Below, piece after piece: positions 11,769-24,400 of a stretch of DNA of 64,000 nucleotides. How positions within the stretch are numbered: the first letter of the stretch is position 1; every line of letters begins with the position of its first letter. The notes beneath the pieces were generated by a model that did no database searches, had not been told where the DNA came from, and saw only the letters and a program-made list of their open reading frames with translations. Origin of the DNA: Delphinus delphis. Lineage: Eukaryota; Chordata; Mammalia; Artiodactyla; Delphinidae. The stretch spans positions 20,518,994-20,582,993 of the forward strand of contig NC_082693.1 of assembly GCF_949987515.2 (NCBI RefSeq), in the 5' to 3' direction. The translations under genes and the position numbers were made by a program.

Positions 11769-11900
11769 ACTTCCCTGGAGGTCCAGTGGTTAAGACTCCA
11801 TGCTTTCACTGCAGGGGGCATGGGTTTAATCCTTGGTCAGGGAACTAAGATCCCATGTGCTGAGCAGCACGCCAAAAAAAAAAAAAAATTCGTTAAAAAA
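11769..11900 (+). mobile_element. Older tRNA-derived SINE
   Basis: GGGACTTCCCTGGAGGTCCA, CAGGGAACTAAGATCCCATG, then an A-tail. Flanking duplication GAYTGCATTAGAG. Confidence 0.85.
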
Positions 11901-11939
11901 TTTTTAAAAAGACTGCATTAGAGAGAAGGGGATATATGT

Positions 11940-12885
11940 TATTTGAATAGATTTTTTTTTTTAACCTATTTACACAACAAGATTTAATTTCCTTGAAATG
12001 TAATTTTGAAGAGTTGGGGATGGCATTTCTTAAAGGTTCTCTAATTATAGCAAGACAGAGAGTTGTTTTCAGGTCTGGCAATACCAGGGGCCCTGTCTGG
12101 TCAACCTACCTTAAAGGGAAATGACTTGGCAAGGAAACATGTTATCCATCCTACGTGCAGTATATCCAAAAGCCAAAGCCCCATCTTGGCTCTTTTGGGG
12201 TAAAGTCTGCATTTTATCCCTTTGTACTCCCTCCCCTGTTAACAAAGCATGTTTTCAGGGCTGGAGAAGCTGTTTAGTTATATGCAAATACTATGTCACT
12301 TTACATAAGGAACTTGAGCTTCCACAGATTTGGGTATCCAAGCGGGTCCTAGAACCAATCCCCCATGGATACCCAGAGGCGACTGTATTCTGTTAGAATC
12401 AGCCCAAGGCAAACAATAAAAAGTGATGAAATAAATAAGTGATAAATAATAAGTGATGAAATAACATGTTTATTCAATTCATTGCAGAGCCATTGGAATT
12501 TATTCAGATTATTCCTGAATAAATTCAGGTTATTCGTTTCACTGCTCTGAGAAACATCAGGTATGAAACACTCATTTGGAGGAGGAAGAAAGAGTAGAGT
12601 TTGCCAGACAGGTGATACAGTCTAGTGGATTCAGAATTTGCATATTATTTCTGGCTCTGCCACTGGCTTCCTTTATGACGAGGAGGAAAATCTCTCTGGG
12701 TGTTGCTAGTTTTAGTATCTGTGGATTGATAAGAAGATCACAAGCGTGGATGTTATAAGAGAGTTCATTTCATGGGAAATTAAACAGGGCAAGTCTAATG
12801 AGAGGAGTGGATTAATTAGTTATTTCTGGCACTATTTTGTGCTTTAAGAGGACATTTAATATCCGAATAAATACACTGAGTTTCA
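11940..12885. other. Unannotated upstream sequence
   Basis: No exon or repeat that I can name. Small tandem echoes of AAGTGATGAAATAA occur near 12421-12470, and TTTATTCAGATTATTCCTG and similar AT-rich text follows. Confidence 0.4.
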
Positions 12886-13012
12886 GAAAGTGTATCATAC
12901 ATATGTTATCTCATTTAATCCTTGCAGTAAACTCAGGAGGTCATTCATAATATTGATGCAATTTTGCAGACGAAGAAACTGAGGCACAGAGAATTAAATA
13001 TCAATACTTTGT
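12886..13012 (-). mobile_element. MIR SINE
   Basis: TTATCTCATTTAATCCTTGC, CAGACGAAGAAACTGAGGCA and CAGAGAATTAAAT are antisense MIR hallmarks. Confidence 0.75.
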
Positions 13013-13165
13013 CACAATGTATGGACACCAAGGGGGGACAGTGGAGGGGGTATGGTGGGATGAACTGGGAGATTGGGATTGACATATATACACGAATATG
13101 TGTAAAACATAACTAATAAGAACCTGCTGTATAAAAAATAAATAAAATAAAATTCAAAAAAATAT
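13013..13165 (+). mobile_element. L1 3'-end fragment
   Basis: GGGATTGACATATATACACG and AATAAGAACCTGCTGTATAA with an A-rich tail match a cetartiodactyl L1 3' end. Short 5'-truncated copy. Confidence 0.6.
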
Positions 13166-14180
13166 AGAATTTTTCTTTATAATGTACTATCAGAGACCAC
13201 TTTGGGTATTCAATGTTTTCACTAGTGGGCAGAAGGGCTAGGATTTGGCCCAGGTTATTTGAAACTAGAGCCCCAGTTCTTAAGTACTACACTTCCTCTC
13301 CCTCTTGCCTGGTGGCAGAAATGATGAAGACCCACAGGCATAGGAGCATATATAAAAATCTTGATATTCCAAAAATAGATTTTCAGAGCACCCTATGCAG
13401 AGTGGGGGAAGAGAGAAAAGAGGGGAGAAGTAGGAAATCACCGATGCTAAGGTCTGTGAAGCGTGTGATTAGGGACTGCAGAGGTCAGGCTGGGGAAGCA
13501 CCACAGGTAGTAAGTAAACCTACCAGTTTGAGAACAAAATGTTCCAGTTATGATGCTTCGGGTTGTACATTTGGAACCCTGATTCTGGTTTGCTTTTCTG
13601 TTTGTTTGTTTTGTGGTGGGTTTGTTTTGTTCTGTTTTTAAGATGCTTGTCACAGCTGAATATCATTTCCTTGGATGGGAAATGGCATTATATGAGGTTT
13701 CGTTTATTTCTGAATCTGCCTGTGTCCTCCCTACTTAAACTTACATTTTTTGCACTATTCCACCCCCTCCCACCTATTTCACGGTTCCATCAGGCTGTTT
13801 ACCCAGTGCTGCCAAAACAACAAGCTTAATCTCACCACTAGGCTTTACTCAGTCTCGCCCCACCTCACAGGTGTGTCCAAGCCCCTGTTATGCAAAATAA
13901 TGTATTATTTAAAGCCCAGCTTATGTCCCACCTACAATACTTTATAATGGCTTCTCAACCCACGTTGAACTCACCCTATCCTGACGTCCCTTGGAGCTTA
14001 ATGTACCACTCATCTACTTCTTTGCTCATTTACTGCAGTTTCCATAATTTATATGCTATGTCTTCCAAACCAGATAGGGTCCCATAAAAGACGCAATAAT
14101 TAATAGCATTAATCTTCGAGAAACCATACGGCATTTGGCCCAATAGAAACATATGAAATTTAATTTAAAAAGTGACTTTT
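13166..14180. other. Unannotated upstream sequence
   Basis: No supported exon; some open frames without splice context. Pyrimidine-rich text from 13700 resembles a very old repeat, but I cannot place it. Confidence 0.4.
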
Positions 14181-14181
14181 C

Positions 14182-14390
14182 GGGCTTCCCTGGTGGCGCA
14201 GTGGTTGAGAGTCCGCCTGCCGATGCAGGGGGACGCAGGTTCATGCCCCGGTCCGGGAGGATCCCACGTGCCACGGAGCGGCTGGGCCCGTGAGCCATGG
14301 CCGCTGAGCCTGCGCATCCGGAGCCTGTGCTCCGCAACGGGAGAGACCACAGCAGTGAGAGGCCCGCATACCGAAAAAAAAAAAAAAAAA
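14182..14390 (+). mobile_element. CHR-2-like SINE
   Basis: Full copy; flanking duplication GACTTTTC; 18-nt A-tail. Confidence 0.93.
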
Positions 14391-14453
14391 GACTTTTCAT
14401 CCTGATTAGAGAGTATATTCTAGATGATCTTCATTTTGTGATAACGTTGTGAT

Positions 14454-14763
14454 TACGGGGTGGCGAGCACACCAATACGGCGCCGATCCTCTGCATGCTG
14501 TAGTTAGTCCCCAGCCTCCCCGTGCCTTTCCTCACGCCCATACGCCCGTGAGCCTCGCTGAACCCGAGAGACAGGTGTAGCTGGTGAGTGGCTTCCCTCT
14601 TCTCCAGCCTTTGTGCCTCACCTCGCTCCGTACCACCTGGCAGACGTTAGCTCCACCCACATCATCTGATCTGCAGGCCTCTCTCTCCATTTCCAGTTCT
14701 CAGCAGACGGTCTTTGGATGCTGGTGAAGGGAAGTGAAAATAAGGTGGTGAGTTTTCCCGGAG
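14454..14763 (+). promoter_or_regulatory. Candidate promoter/enhancer segment
   Basis: This non-repeat segment has more CpG and GC than its surroundings. It contains two E-boxes (CAGGTG at 14572, CACCTG at 14634) and a perfect ETS-IRF composite motif, GGAAGTGAAA at 14730-14739. Such elements are typical of B-cell and lymphoid genes, which would suit LRMP/IRAG2. It lies about 6 kb upstream of the first traced coding exon. No TATA box is evident; the function is inferred. Confidence 0.3.
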
Positions 14764-15752
14764 CAAATAATGAAACTTTGGCTGATGGTGGCTCTTAGTC
14801 ATCGAAAGTCAAGAAAATCCTCCCCTAAACAGGGAAAAGCAACCCCAGATGTAGCTACTTTGTTGTCTCCAGTTCAATGTGTTTGTTGTGAATGAGACAA
14901 ACCTCCAAACTTGATACATGGAGGTTCAACAGAGCTCACTGAAAATTTGAAACAACTGTAGGGAAAAAACCCAAAACACTGAAAACATTGGGAGAAAAGA
15001 TGAGTATCTGAAAGCGATAAAGCTAGCTTCCCCAAAAACGTTTTTTTGGAAACAAATCCCAGAATTGTTTTCAGAGGGGTAAAGCACTGAGTTGTTGTCT
15101 CTAGCCTTGGTCATTTGGAATGTGTGTTAGTAGAAAGTGGTCATGTGGTTTTGTAGACTGTCAGAATGTGGGAACACCCGAGTTCTTGGCGTTAGAGATA
15201 TATCATAGGTTTTTTCCTGGTCTCTGAGAAGAAAACCAGACTTCTTATAATAAGGACTGAAACAGAAGAACACAGTTTTCAGAAGCATAATCTGTGACTG
15301 TCCTATTTCAGGAATGGTTCCAATATGAGATGTTTATAAGCTTGGTATGACCCAGCCAAGGAGCTTAATATAACAAGGTTAAGTGAGTGGTGGGAGGAGA
15401 TGCTTCCAGTCTCACCAGCTTGCAATTATTAGAAATGAAAAAGGTTTGTAGATGGCAGACTCACTGAGCATTTACTAAACCTGGGACTTGTGGTTTGCAA
15501 ATCATTTAGATTAACAGCTGCTACCATCTATCTAGAGAGGGTGGGAAAAAGTGTTATTATTTTATCACATTATATACTAGTCACAAAGAGACTAAAAACA
15601 GTGTGATTTGGCAAATATAAAGTTTACTGGTTAAGTAGAAATCCATGCTCTGCTCTCCCACTGGTCTCCCTAAAGATGAGTTTCCTGGGAACATCTCAGT
15701 GAACAGATGTTTCTTCTTATGTGTCAATAAAGAGTTTACTGGCATCTAACTA
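14764..15752. other. Unannotated upstream sequence
   Basis: Apparently unique sequence with no exon that I can support. Confidence 0.4.
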
Positions 15753-16480
15753 TGGAGAACAGTATGGAGGTTCCTTAAAAAACTAAAAATAGAACTACCA
15801 TATGACCAAGCAATCCCATTACTGGGCATATACCCTGAGAAAACCCTAATTCAAAAAGAGTCATGTACCACAATATTCATTGCAGCTCTATTTACAATAG
15901 CCGGGACAGGACAGGGAAGCAACCTAAGTGTCCATCAACAGATGAATGGATAAAGAAGATGTGGCACATATATACAATGGAATATTACTCAGCCATAAAA
16001 AGAAATGAAATTGAGTTATTTGTAGTGAGGTGGATGGACCTAGAGTCTGTCATACAGAGTGAAGTAAGTCAGATAGAGAAAAACAAATACCATATGCTAA
16101 CACATATATATGGAATCTAAAAAAAAAAAATGGTTATGAAGAACCTAGGGGCAGGACAGGAATAAAGACGCAGACATAGAGAATGGACTTGAGGACACGA
16201 GGAGGGAGAAGGGTAAGCCAGGATGAATTGAGAGAGTGGCATGGACATATATGCACCACCAAATGTAAAATAGATAGCTAGTGGGAAGCAGCCACATAGC
16301 ACAGGGAGATCAGCTTGGTGCTTTGTGACCACCTGGAGGGGTGGGATAGGGAGGGTGGGAGGAAGACACAAGAGGGAGGAGATATGGGGATATGTGTATA
16401 CATATAGCTGATTCACTTTGTTATAAAGCAGAAACTAACACACCATTGTAAAGCAATTATACTCCAGTAAAGATGTTAAA
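15753..16480 (+). mobile_element. 5'-truncated L1, relatively young
   Basis: The ORF2 C-terminal end (contains [11 protein letters not shown]), a purine-rich 3' UTR and an A-tail. The duplication AGTTTACYGGCATCTAAYT flanks it at about 15731 and 16490. It encodes only a remnant of the reverse transcriptase. Confidence 0.88.
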
Positions 16481-16499
16481 AAAAAAAAAAAGTTTACCG

Positions 16500-17880
16500 G
16501 CATCTAATTGTTAGTGAAGGACTCTTTTGGCAAAAGGAACCCCTTGTTTATCTATCTACATATACATATGTATTTACATTTTTTACATACATTAATTAAG
16601 GGCTTTGCCTTAATTAAACCACCAAGTGGAATTCACTTAGGTGAGTCATGAAAGATTTGCCTGGATTTCATAATTAATTAACAAGTGATTGTTAAAATAA
16701 GCCTACTTGATCTTAAGTTTGAAAGTTCAAGATTCAAGCAATAACTATTAGTAAAGGGAGAAGAACTTTAAATGGTTGTTAAAGAAAAGATAATTACATT
16801 GTCAACATAATCTTTTTTGAGTCAGAGTTTGATTCAGAAATCTTTCTAAAAATCTTCTTCAAGGACGTTATTTTTGTATCTCTGTATAAATCTTGTCTTT
16901 CTTTGCAAAGAAATCCAACTGTTTTCTTAGTGACTGAAGAATATGGATATTGAAAACACAAATTATGCTCTAATATTTTTTGTAAATTCCTAAGGCATAT
17001 GAGATAGTGTCTATGTTATACATACATGGTGAGTTTATTCTAATCTATTGAAGACTTCTTTAGGAACTCAGAACAAATGTAGAAAATTTTCTGTAAGTCT
17101 CAGAGTGCAAATGTCTTAGAGATTTATGTTGAACTCTGTAGTTACATCACTGGCGAAAATAATCTTACTTCAGATAAGAAATACATCACACTTGTTTTAT
17201 AGGTGTTGCCATGCATTAGAGGTTTTTAGTTACTGCTTTATAGTTCTGGATCAGGGAGATGGTTGAAACGTGTTGATTCAAGAGCTTTACTACATACAAC
17301 AAGGCAATTCAGGCAATAATCATAACGGGACTCATTCTAGAAATGAGAACAATGGGATATAGGTAAAACAAGAGGAGAAATAAAATTAGTGAAGTAACTT
17401 GTTTGGATAATCTCTAATATTATTTTATATTACATTTATCTAATGTGAATCCAAATAGACATTCCTACAGCAGATTTATGTTTCCACTTAATTTTCTGTT
17501 TATAACCTTGGATTTAGCAAACAATCTGTATAACATTATGCACAGTGCATGACACATAATAGATGCCCCCGATTTTTCCCTGTCCTTACTCCCAAACTAG
17601 GATAACCCCTATTATATGCTCTCATAGCCCCTAGCACTTTTCTTTCCTAGTGTGTAATTATTTATTATCTCTAGGCTTTAGGGTTGTTAGGTTCAGCTAG
17701 TTAGAAATGCAAGATGCCCAGAGAAATTTGAGTTGTAGATAACCAACAAATAATTTTTCAGTATAGATTTTTCCTGTGCAACTTTTTGATGCCTGCGACA
17801 TACTTATACTAAAAAAATTAGCCATTGTTTATCTGAAATTCAAACTTTATTCAACATCCTGGATTTAATCTGGCAATTTT
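16500..17880. other. Unannotated AT-rich upstream sequence
   Basis: No exon or named repeat. Holds one copy (16633-16650) of an 18-bp sequence repeated at 18610. Confidence 0.4.
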
Positions 17881-17889
17881 AGTATCTGA

Positions 17890-18107
17890 CTTGTTTTTGT
17901 TTTTGTTTTTGTTTTGCGGTACGGGGGCCTCTCACTGCTGTGGCCTCCCCCGCTGCGGAGCACAGGCTCCGGACGCGCAGGCTCAGCGGCCATGGCTCAC
18001 GTACTTAACTGCTCCGCGGCATGTGGGATCTTCCCGGACCGGGGCACGAACCCGCGTTCCCCTGCATCGGCAGGCGGACTCCCAACCACTGCGCCACCAG
18101 GGAAGCC
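17890..18107 (-). mobile_element. CHR-2-like SINE
   Basis: TTTGCGGTACGGGGGCCTCT to CCAGGGAAGCCC; imperfect duplication AGTATCTKACTTGTTTTT. Confidence 0.92.
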
Positions 18108-18551
18108 CAGTATCTTACTTGTTTTTATCTGTAGCTCTCACAGACCAAAAATTTTAGGAGAGCAGATATTCTGTTTTGCTCGTCATTGCGCCACCCATAT
18201 CTGCACTGGGTTTAGCGCATCTTAGGTACTTAATAGACATGGCTTGAATGTCTAAAGGAATGAATGGTATGGAGTACAACTGAGGTTCAGAGAATTTAAA
18301 AACAAAAGAAGCCATTGGGATTTCTACAAGTGTACCATCTTTACATAGGAAATATTCAATCACCTAAAACAGATAAATAAGGAGGAAATTCCTTGTAAAA
18401 GAGAGACTCCAAGCAACCGATTCTACTAGTACAATTAACCTTCAGTTTTTAATTTTCACTTAGTACTCTTTCAATGACAGTTATTGCACAAAGCAAGTTA
18501 GGCTTGTATTTTTAAGTGTTTTGGCAGATTGCAGTAAATCTTTTCTACCAG

Positions 18552-18617
18552 GATCTAAAACTAAAAGAAAATGTTTGGACAGGACGGACAGGAGACCGTG
18601 GAGCAGGGCTCACTTAG
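18552..18617 (+). CDS. Candidate upstream exon (speculative)
   Basis: There is a good acceptor (TTTTCTACCAG) and an excellent donor (TTAG|GTGAGT) 66 nt apart. One frame is open (SKTKRKCLDRTDRRPWSRAHL), and its leftover base would join in phase to an acceptor at 20850, leading in frame into the ATG at 20861. It could equally be a 5'-UTR exon or chance. It lies in sequence without obvious repeats. Confidence 0.3.
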   Translation, partial: DLKLKENVWTGRTGDRGAGLT

Positions 18618-18627
18618 GTGAGTCATG

Positions 18628-20239
18628 GACGTTTAGAAAACAGATGGTAGGAGGAGAAAAATGCCTCGGAAAAGCAGATAGAAATGTAGTGTCTAATATA
18701 CTCGGAACATTCATCTGGATCAGTCACAAATGCCCACAGAGGGAGGCTTTTCAATGGTGCTCAAATAGCATCCCACATGGAGGTTCACAGATGTTCTTAG
18801 GCAGACAGATCTAGGAGCCTGAGGTTCAGGTTCTAGGGCTTCTGTTAGCCCCAAGCTCAACCTGTCCCTCAGTTCACTGGCTCTAGAAGGGAAAAACAGT
18901 CACATCACATTGAGAACACTGACAGATACTTAGCCAGTCTTTAAGAGGGTCTTTACTTGATACGGGGAAGTCAGATGGCTCCTGCCGTGTCCCCACCCCA
19001 GCCAGCCGTAGATTTGGAATGCACTGTATTCTCAGGTGAATTCTCTTCTGTCATTACCACTACTTCACTGCCAACCTCCCACCTGAGCAATGAGAAGCTC
19101 CCATTTGGATAGGGGAAATTCTCCAGAAAGAGTAGTAGCTACAAGTCGTTGAGAGCCAACACTCACTGCAGCTGGGGAACGAGTCCACAAGCCTTGTAAT
19201 TATTTGTATTACATAGAACTGTTATCAGTGATGCCAACAATAATGTATTGAGTATCTAAAAGAGAATCACATCATGGCTTTTGAATACCAGAAAGTAAAA
19301 GTGTTATTGAGGAGACAATGTACATACACATTTGAAGTAGTCCAAGAATAGAAGATAAAATCTAATTAAATGACAGAATATACAGTACAGTTATACATTC
19401 TAGGAGAGAACAGAAAGCTTGAGTTCATTGAGTATACGCTGATTCCAGGATTTTAATAGGGCAATGTGTTTCAGGCTTGGCATTGAAAGATAAGCCTTGG
19501 ATAGACAGAGAGGAGGGTGTTGTCAAGTGACAACATAAAGGTTCGAAGATGACCATTACCTTAAATAGCGAAGGATTCTGTTGATGGAAACTTCATTAGC
19601 TTGTAGCTGGTGGCCAACGTCTTGAGGTAGAATGAGCCAGATTGAGAAGATTTTGAGCATCTTCTTCTTCCCAGTCTTTCTAAATGCCCCTTTGTTTATT
19701 TTCTTTTAGGGGACTTTTAAAAAAGAGCCCTGAACAGAAATTTTCGTTAAGGTTCTAAAAATCGTAACTTTCAAACTCTTTGTAATTATTCAACTATTTG
19801 TTTATAACTATTCAAGTTATTGTAACTCTTTGCATAGATTAAATTTTACCAGTTTAGGCAAAATTTTGGATTTGTTTCCAAGTTCTTTAATTACTGTCTT
19901 ATAAGAAGTGAGATCATGCTTTTCTTTTTTTTTAAAGGTCATATATGCTGCCATTAAATAAAATGATGCTGCAGTCAGACCATCTTTGGCACAAATCTTA
20001 GAGATGTGACCAATAGAAAATTACTTGACCTTTTTGAGACTTAGTTTTATTATCTGTGAAAAGGGGATATTTCTACATATCTGACGGGGTTTGTGTGAAG
20101 TTTAGACATAATACATGTAAAATGCTCAATAAAGGGGATATTTATTAAGTTCTCAATAGCTGAGAATCAGAATAGGTACTCAAATGGGAGCTTTCATATC
20201 ATCACCGTCATCGTATTTGACATATATGTGAAAAGCAAT
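18628..20239. other. Unannotated upstream sequence
   Basis: Apparently unique; no exon supported beyond the candidate at 18552. Confidence 0.4.
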
Positions 20240-20470
20240 GTGGTTGGGGTCCTCTGGAGCAGGACTAACTGGGTTCAAATCTGGACTCTGGCACTTACCT
20301 AAGGTGACTCTGGGCATGTCCCTATTCTCTCTGTGCCTGAAAATGGAGCTAATAGTAATGCTTGCCTCATAGAGTTGTTCTGAGGATGAATGAGTTGATA
20401 CATATAAGGAACTTAGTACCACGCCTGGCTCATGGGAAATACTTTATATATGTTAGCGGTTATTATTTTC
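20240..20470 (+). mobile_element. MIR SINE
   Basis: CTGGGTTCAAATCTGGACTC, TCTCTGTGCCTGAAAATGG and TCATAGAGTTGTTCTGAGGA follow the sense MIR order. Confidence 0.75.
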
Positions 20471-20527
20471 TAGAAATTTGAGGGCCAAAGTTAGACATGC
20501 GGAAATTTGTTTAATGCATTTGTTTAA

Positions 20528-20692
20528 ACAACAAGGACTTACTGTATAGCACAGGGAACTATATTCAATATTTTGTAATAACCTATAATGGAAGAGAATC
20601 TGAAAAAGAATATAATGTATCACTGAATCACTCTGCCGTACACCTGAAACTAACACACCATTGTAAATCAACTATACTTAAATATAAAAAAG
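20528..20692 (+). mobile_element. 5'-truncated L1 3' end
   Basis: TATAGCACAGGGAACTATAT to TCAACTATACTTAAATATAA. Flanking duplication approximates ATTTGTTTAAA. Confidence 0.8.
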
Positions 20693-20860
20693 CAATTGTT
20701 TAAAGATAGTTGTTTAAAGACATCTTGATCCCGCCAAAGTCGGTTTGGGAATAACTAGCTATTGCTACATTGTTGTTAGGACAATGCTAACTTTGAAAAA
20801 CATGTCTACTTTTGCCGGTACTTTAGCCACTTCCTCTGTCTCATTGGAGGAAAGTCAACA

Positions 20861-21434
20861 ATGGCCTCTGTCAAGAAAGCAGCTGAGAAGCGGCATAACC
20901 CAGTGCAAAGCATCTGTAGAAAAATCCAAGCCATCCAAAAGAGAGAAGAGAGTACAAGTCCCATCCGACAGATTATCAGATACCAATCTAGCAGGTTTGA
21001 CAGTCCACAGACTAACCCCAAGAAAGACTTTGAAGAGGTACTGAAGAAAATGATGACTGCTGCCATTCCTCTGCCCGACCCTCGCTCCTCAAGCCCTGAG
21101 AAAGTTGGTGCCTTTACTTCACATCCTCAACGAGCATCTCCAAGAACCCCATCCATCTCTCATCTCAGCCCTCCTGAGTATGCCACATATTCTCTTATCC
21201 TCACAAGCTCGGAAAACATCTCAAGGCCTAGATCACAGAGCTCCCAGAATTACACATCTTTGATACCACAGACCAGAAAAAGGGAACTCTTCTCTAACAA
21301 GGATTTGAAAAACTGTTGTAGTGAAAATGATTTCAGTGCCTTAACCCTTGACTTTGATTCCACCTCTAATCAGAGCTCTGAATTTTTTACTCCTCAGGAT
21401 TCAGTGGTGAAAAAATTATCTCTGAATGAAGAGG
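20861..21434 (+). CDS. Exon 1 of the traced CDS: Ser/Pro-rich N-terminal region
   Basis: The open frame continues to a stop at 21493, but a GT at 21435 (GAGG|GTAAAT) gives a phase-1 end that joins the next exon in frame as Gly-Trp. The ATG has A at -3 and G at +4, a good Kozak context. The frame is open upstream to a TAG at 20777, so the true exon start may be a splice acceptor near 20850 (a pyrimidine-rich tract before AG at 20848-20849) or 20780. The peptide (191 codons) is rich in SP/TP motifs ([34 protein letters not shown]), typical of a disordered, phosphorylated tail. I recognise no domain. It could also be a separate intronless ORF, but the phase match argues for splicing. Confidence 0.6.
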
Positions 21435-24400
21435 GTAAATATTCATCTTCTAATATTTGTTCTTCTGATAAAGCCTTGAGCATATCCCTATGAGAATACC
21501 TGAACTAAAATGAAATACCAGTGTACATTATCGAAACTTGGAGGGAGGCGTCCATCTTTCCCTTAAAATTGTGTTTTCCTCTCTTAAAAAACTCTTAGAT
21601 GTGAAATATAAGTATTTTCTATGCTTTCAATTATAAACCTGATAGAAATTCTAGATTGTATTTACAATCATAATCATTGGCATTCCTCTGCTGACCTGAA
21701 AACAAACTTTCTCCTGGGCAAATTAGAATGGCATGATGGGAAGCCATAGATACAGGGGAGCTAAAGTTCATATAGTTCCAACATGCCTTGCTGAAAACTA
21801 CCATTTTAGCATTTTTTGTGTTTGTGAGAGTAAAACATGTAAGAAAATGTAGAGCCAATAAAGTAGACCAGGGGAGAATGTAAATTTTGGAGGCCAATTT
21901 CAATGAAATTTTGGAATTCTATTTAGAGGATTGCTTACAGAGTCCCATCTGTGATAGGCCCTGAAAAACAAAACAATGTAAAATGGCACATTTTCTGTAG
22001 AGCTAATCTTTACGTTCCCTCTATTTTTTCTTAAAATATTTCTATTTGTGCTACACTATTTGCTTTTTCACAGAGTGCTTCTAACATTACAGAGCAGTAA
22101 AGCTCATTTCCCTCTTCGTCATCTCTTCTTTTATTCTACCTTTATAAAACTTATAAGGAAAGGAAAATGAATAATCAGAGACCCTTCAAGACCACTTTTT
22201 CTGCTTGATCTATTCAAGTTCAGTAACCAGTATTGTGGACTACTCTTTATTTAAATATGTTTTCTTGTTAAAATTAAAACAAAAAAATTTACCAATTAAG
22301 CATATTAGCACAGAAAAGCATCTGGATATGCAAACTTTTTCTTCTACTAGGGTGGAAACAAGGAACTGATGATGGCAAGGAAGATGTAACCTATAGCAAT
22401 AACAGGACCTGTGAAGAGGAGTTGCTTACAAGTATTTTTAATGCATGTGACACCAAATGCAGAGGTCAGTCGAAAATTATCTGCTCCAATGTTCGGTGGT
22501 ACTCGTCACGTCATTGTACTTTCTATTGCAAGAGAAAGGGAAATGGCTTATGTGTGGTGCTCTGTGCATCTGTGTCTACACACGTGGTGGGTACAACCTA
22601 ATTTGGGAGGAAGGGTGGCCGTCTAGATGTTGGTTAATTTCTTTGTACCTGTTTTGCATATTTTACCAGTGTCTTGAATGATTTTATTGAGCTTATCAAC
22701 TGATTCACCAGCTGCAATCATTGACTGGAACTACTTACCTCTCATAGTTGTTGCCTCACAAGAAATATATACTTCATACGTATAAAACTGCTACACAAAT
22801 TTAGCTCAAATTTTTGAGTTAATTTTAGATTTTCAGTTCTGTTTTTCTTAGAGATGTGTTCTTTTTAAAATTTCCGCAAGTAATTTTTAGCATGTAAATG
22901 GCTTGTGATCACTGTAATAAAATTAATAATTTATAGAAAAGAAGGGAAAAAAACTCATCAGTAATCCTGTTTCCCTGAGTAAGCATTGTTAATGATTTGT
23001 TGTATAACCTTCCACAAATTCCTTGGTCAATATGGTTTTGTTTTATTTGGATGAAAACTTTTTTATTATAGAACATTACAAACATATACAGGAGTAAAGA
23101 GGTATAACCCTTATAATGTAAATAGTGTCGTAAATAATGATGTCTCATTTCTAGCCCCACCCACTTTCCTCTCCTCCACTCTGGATTAGTTGGAGACAAA
23201 TCCATGACATCATATTATTTCACCTGTAAATATTTCAGTACGTTCAAAAGATAAAGCCTGATTTCAGACACAACTATACAATGTCATTTTTATGACTAAA
23301 AAGGTGACATACTTTCTTAATATCAAATATCTTATCAGGGGCTTCCCTGGTGGCGCAGTGGTTGAGAGTCTGCCTGCCGATGCAGGGGACGCGGGTTCGT
23401 GCCCCGGTCCGGGAAGATCCCACGTGCCGCGGAGTGGCTGGGCCCGTGAGCCATGGCCGCTGAGCCTGCACGTCCGGAGCCTGTGCTCCGCAACGGGAGA
23501 GGCCACAACAGTAAGAGGCCCACGTAAAAAAAAAAAAAAATCTTATCAGCATTTGTTTTCTCATTTGTGTGAGAAATTTATTTTTTCTTAAACAGTTTAA
23601 TTGTTCCAATCAATATCCAAGAAAAGTTTGTTCATTGTTATTGGCCGTCTAGCTTATCTCTATGTTCCCTTCCTATTCTCTCTTTTTTGTATTTTAAGTT
23701 ATTTGTTAATGAAACTGGTTCTTTTATCTCATAGTTTCCCCCAGTCTGAATTTTGGTGATTGTGTGGTCTTAGAAACACAACCTGTTTCTTTGTCCCCTA
23801 CATTTAGAGGTTTGATCAGATAAAAGTTTTGTATCTCCTTTTGGCAAGATTCCGCATAGACGGTGTATATATTTTTATCAGAAGACAAAACTATTTGAGG
23901 ATGAAGTCCTAGATTTATTCTTTCATTAGGTGTTGTGAAAGGTGATAGTCTATTATTCCTTCCTATTTTATCAGCTGGAATATCTATAAAAGGAAACTCT
24001 ACCCTGCCTAGCAACTATTCGGCCGTGGCTGAGTCTTGTTTCCCAAAGGAAGGGCAGGATAAAAGCTTGATTGTGCTTCTGATTGAGAGTAAATTGCAGA
24101 TACTGTGCCTTTTTACCCCTAAGTACATCAGTGTGTATTTCCTACAAAGGACATTTGCATGCATGACCACAGAATGATTGTCAAAATTAGGATATTTAAC
24201 CTTGATACAATATTATTATCTAATTTAAAAGTCTATATTCAAATTTTGTCAATTTCCCCAATAATATTCTTTATAGATTTTTTGTTTCCATGTCCAGGAT
24301 CGAATTCAGTTGTCACATCTCTTTAGTCTCCTTAAATCTGGAGGAGCTCCTCGATTCCTTGTCTTTTATGACCTTGAAATTTTTGAAGAGTATATGCCAG

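Noticed and set aside
15863..16120. Protein-coding gene with [11 protein letters not shown]
   Set aside because: It is the C-terminal end of L1 ORF2 in a 5'-truncated L1; the same text recurs at 35430-35747 and 58349-58744.
20745..21044. A 99-codon open frame overlapping the N-terminal exon
   Set aside because: The frame is shifted relative to the long open frame and has no splice continuity with exon 2.
20861..21493. Processed pseudogene or single-exon gene
   Set aside because: There is no poly-A tail or flanking duplication, and its donor matches the phase of exon 2. A retrocopy is not fully excluded.
22411..22626. A 71-codon open frame
   Set aside because: It overlaps exon 2 in the wrong frame; the homologous frame is the one ending FNACDTKCR.
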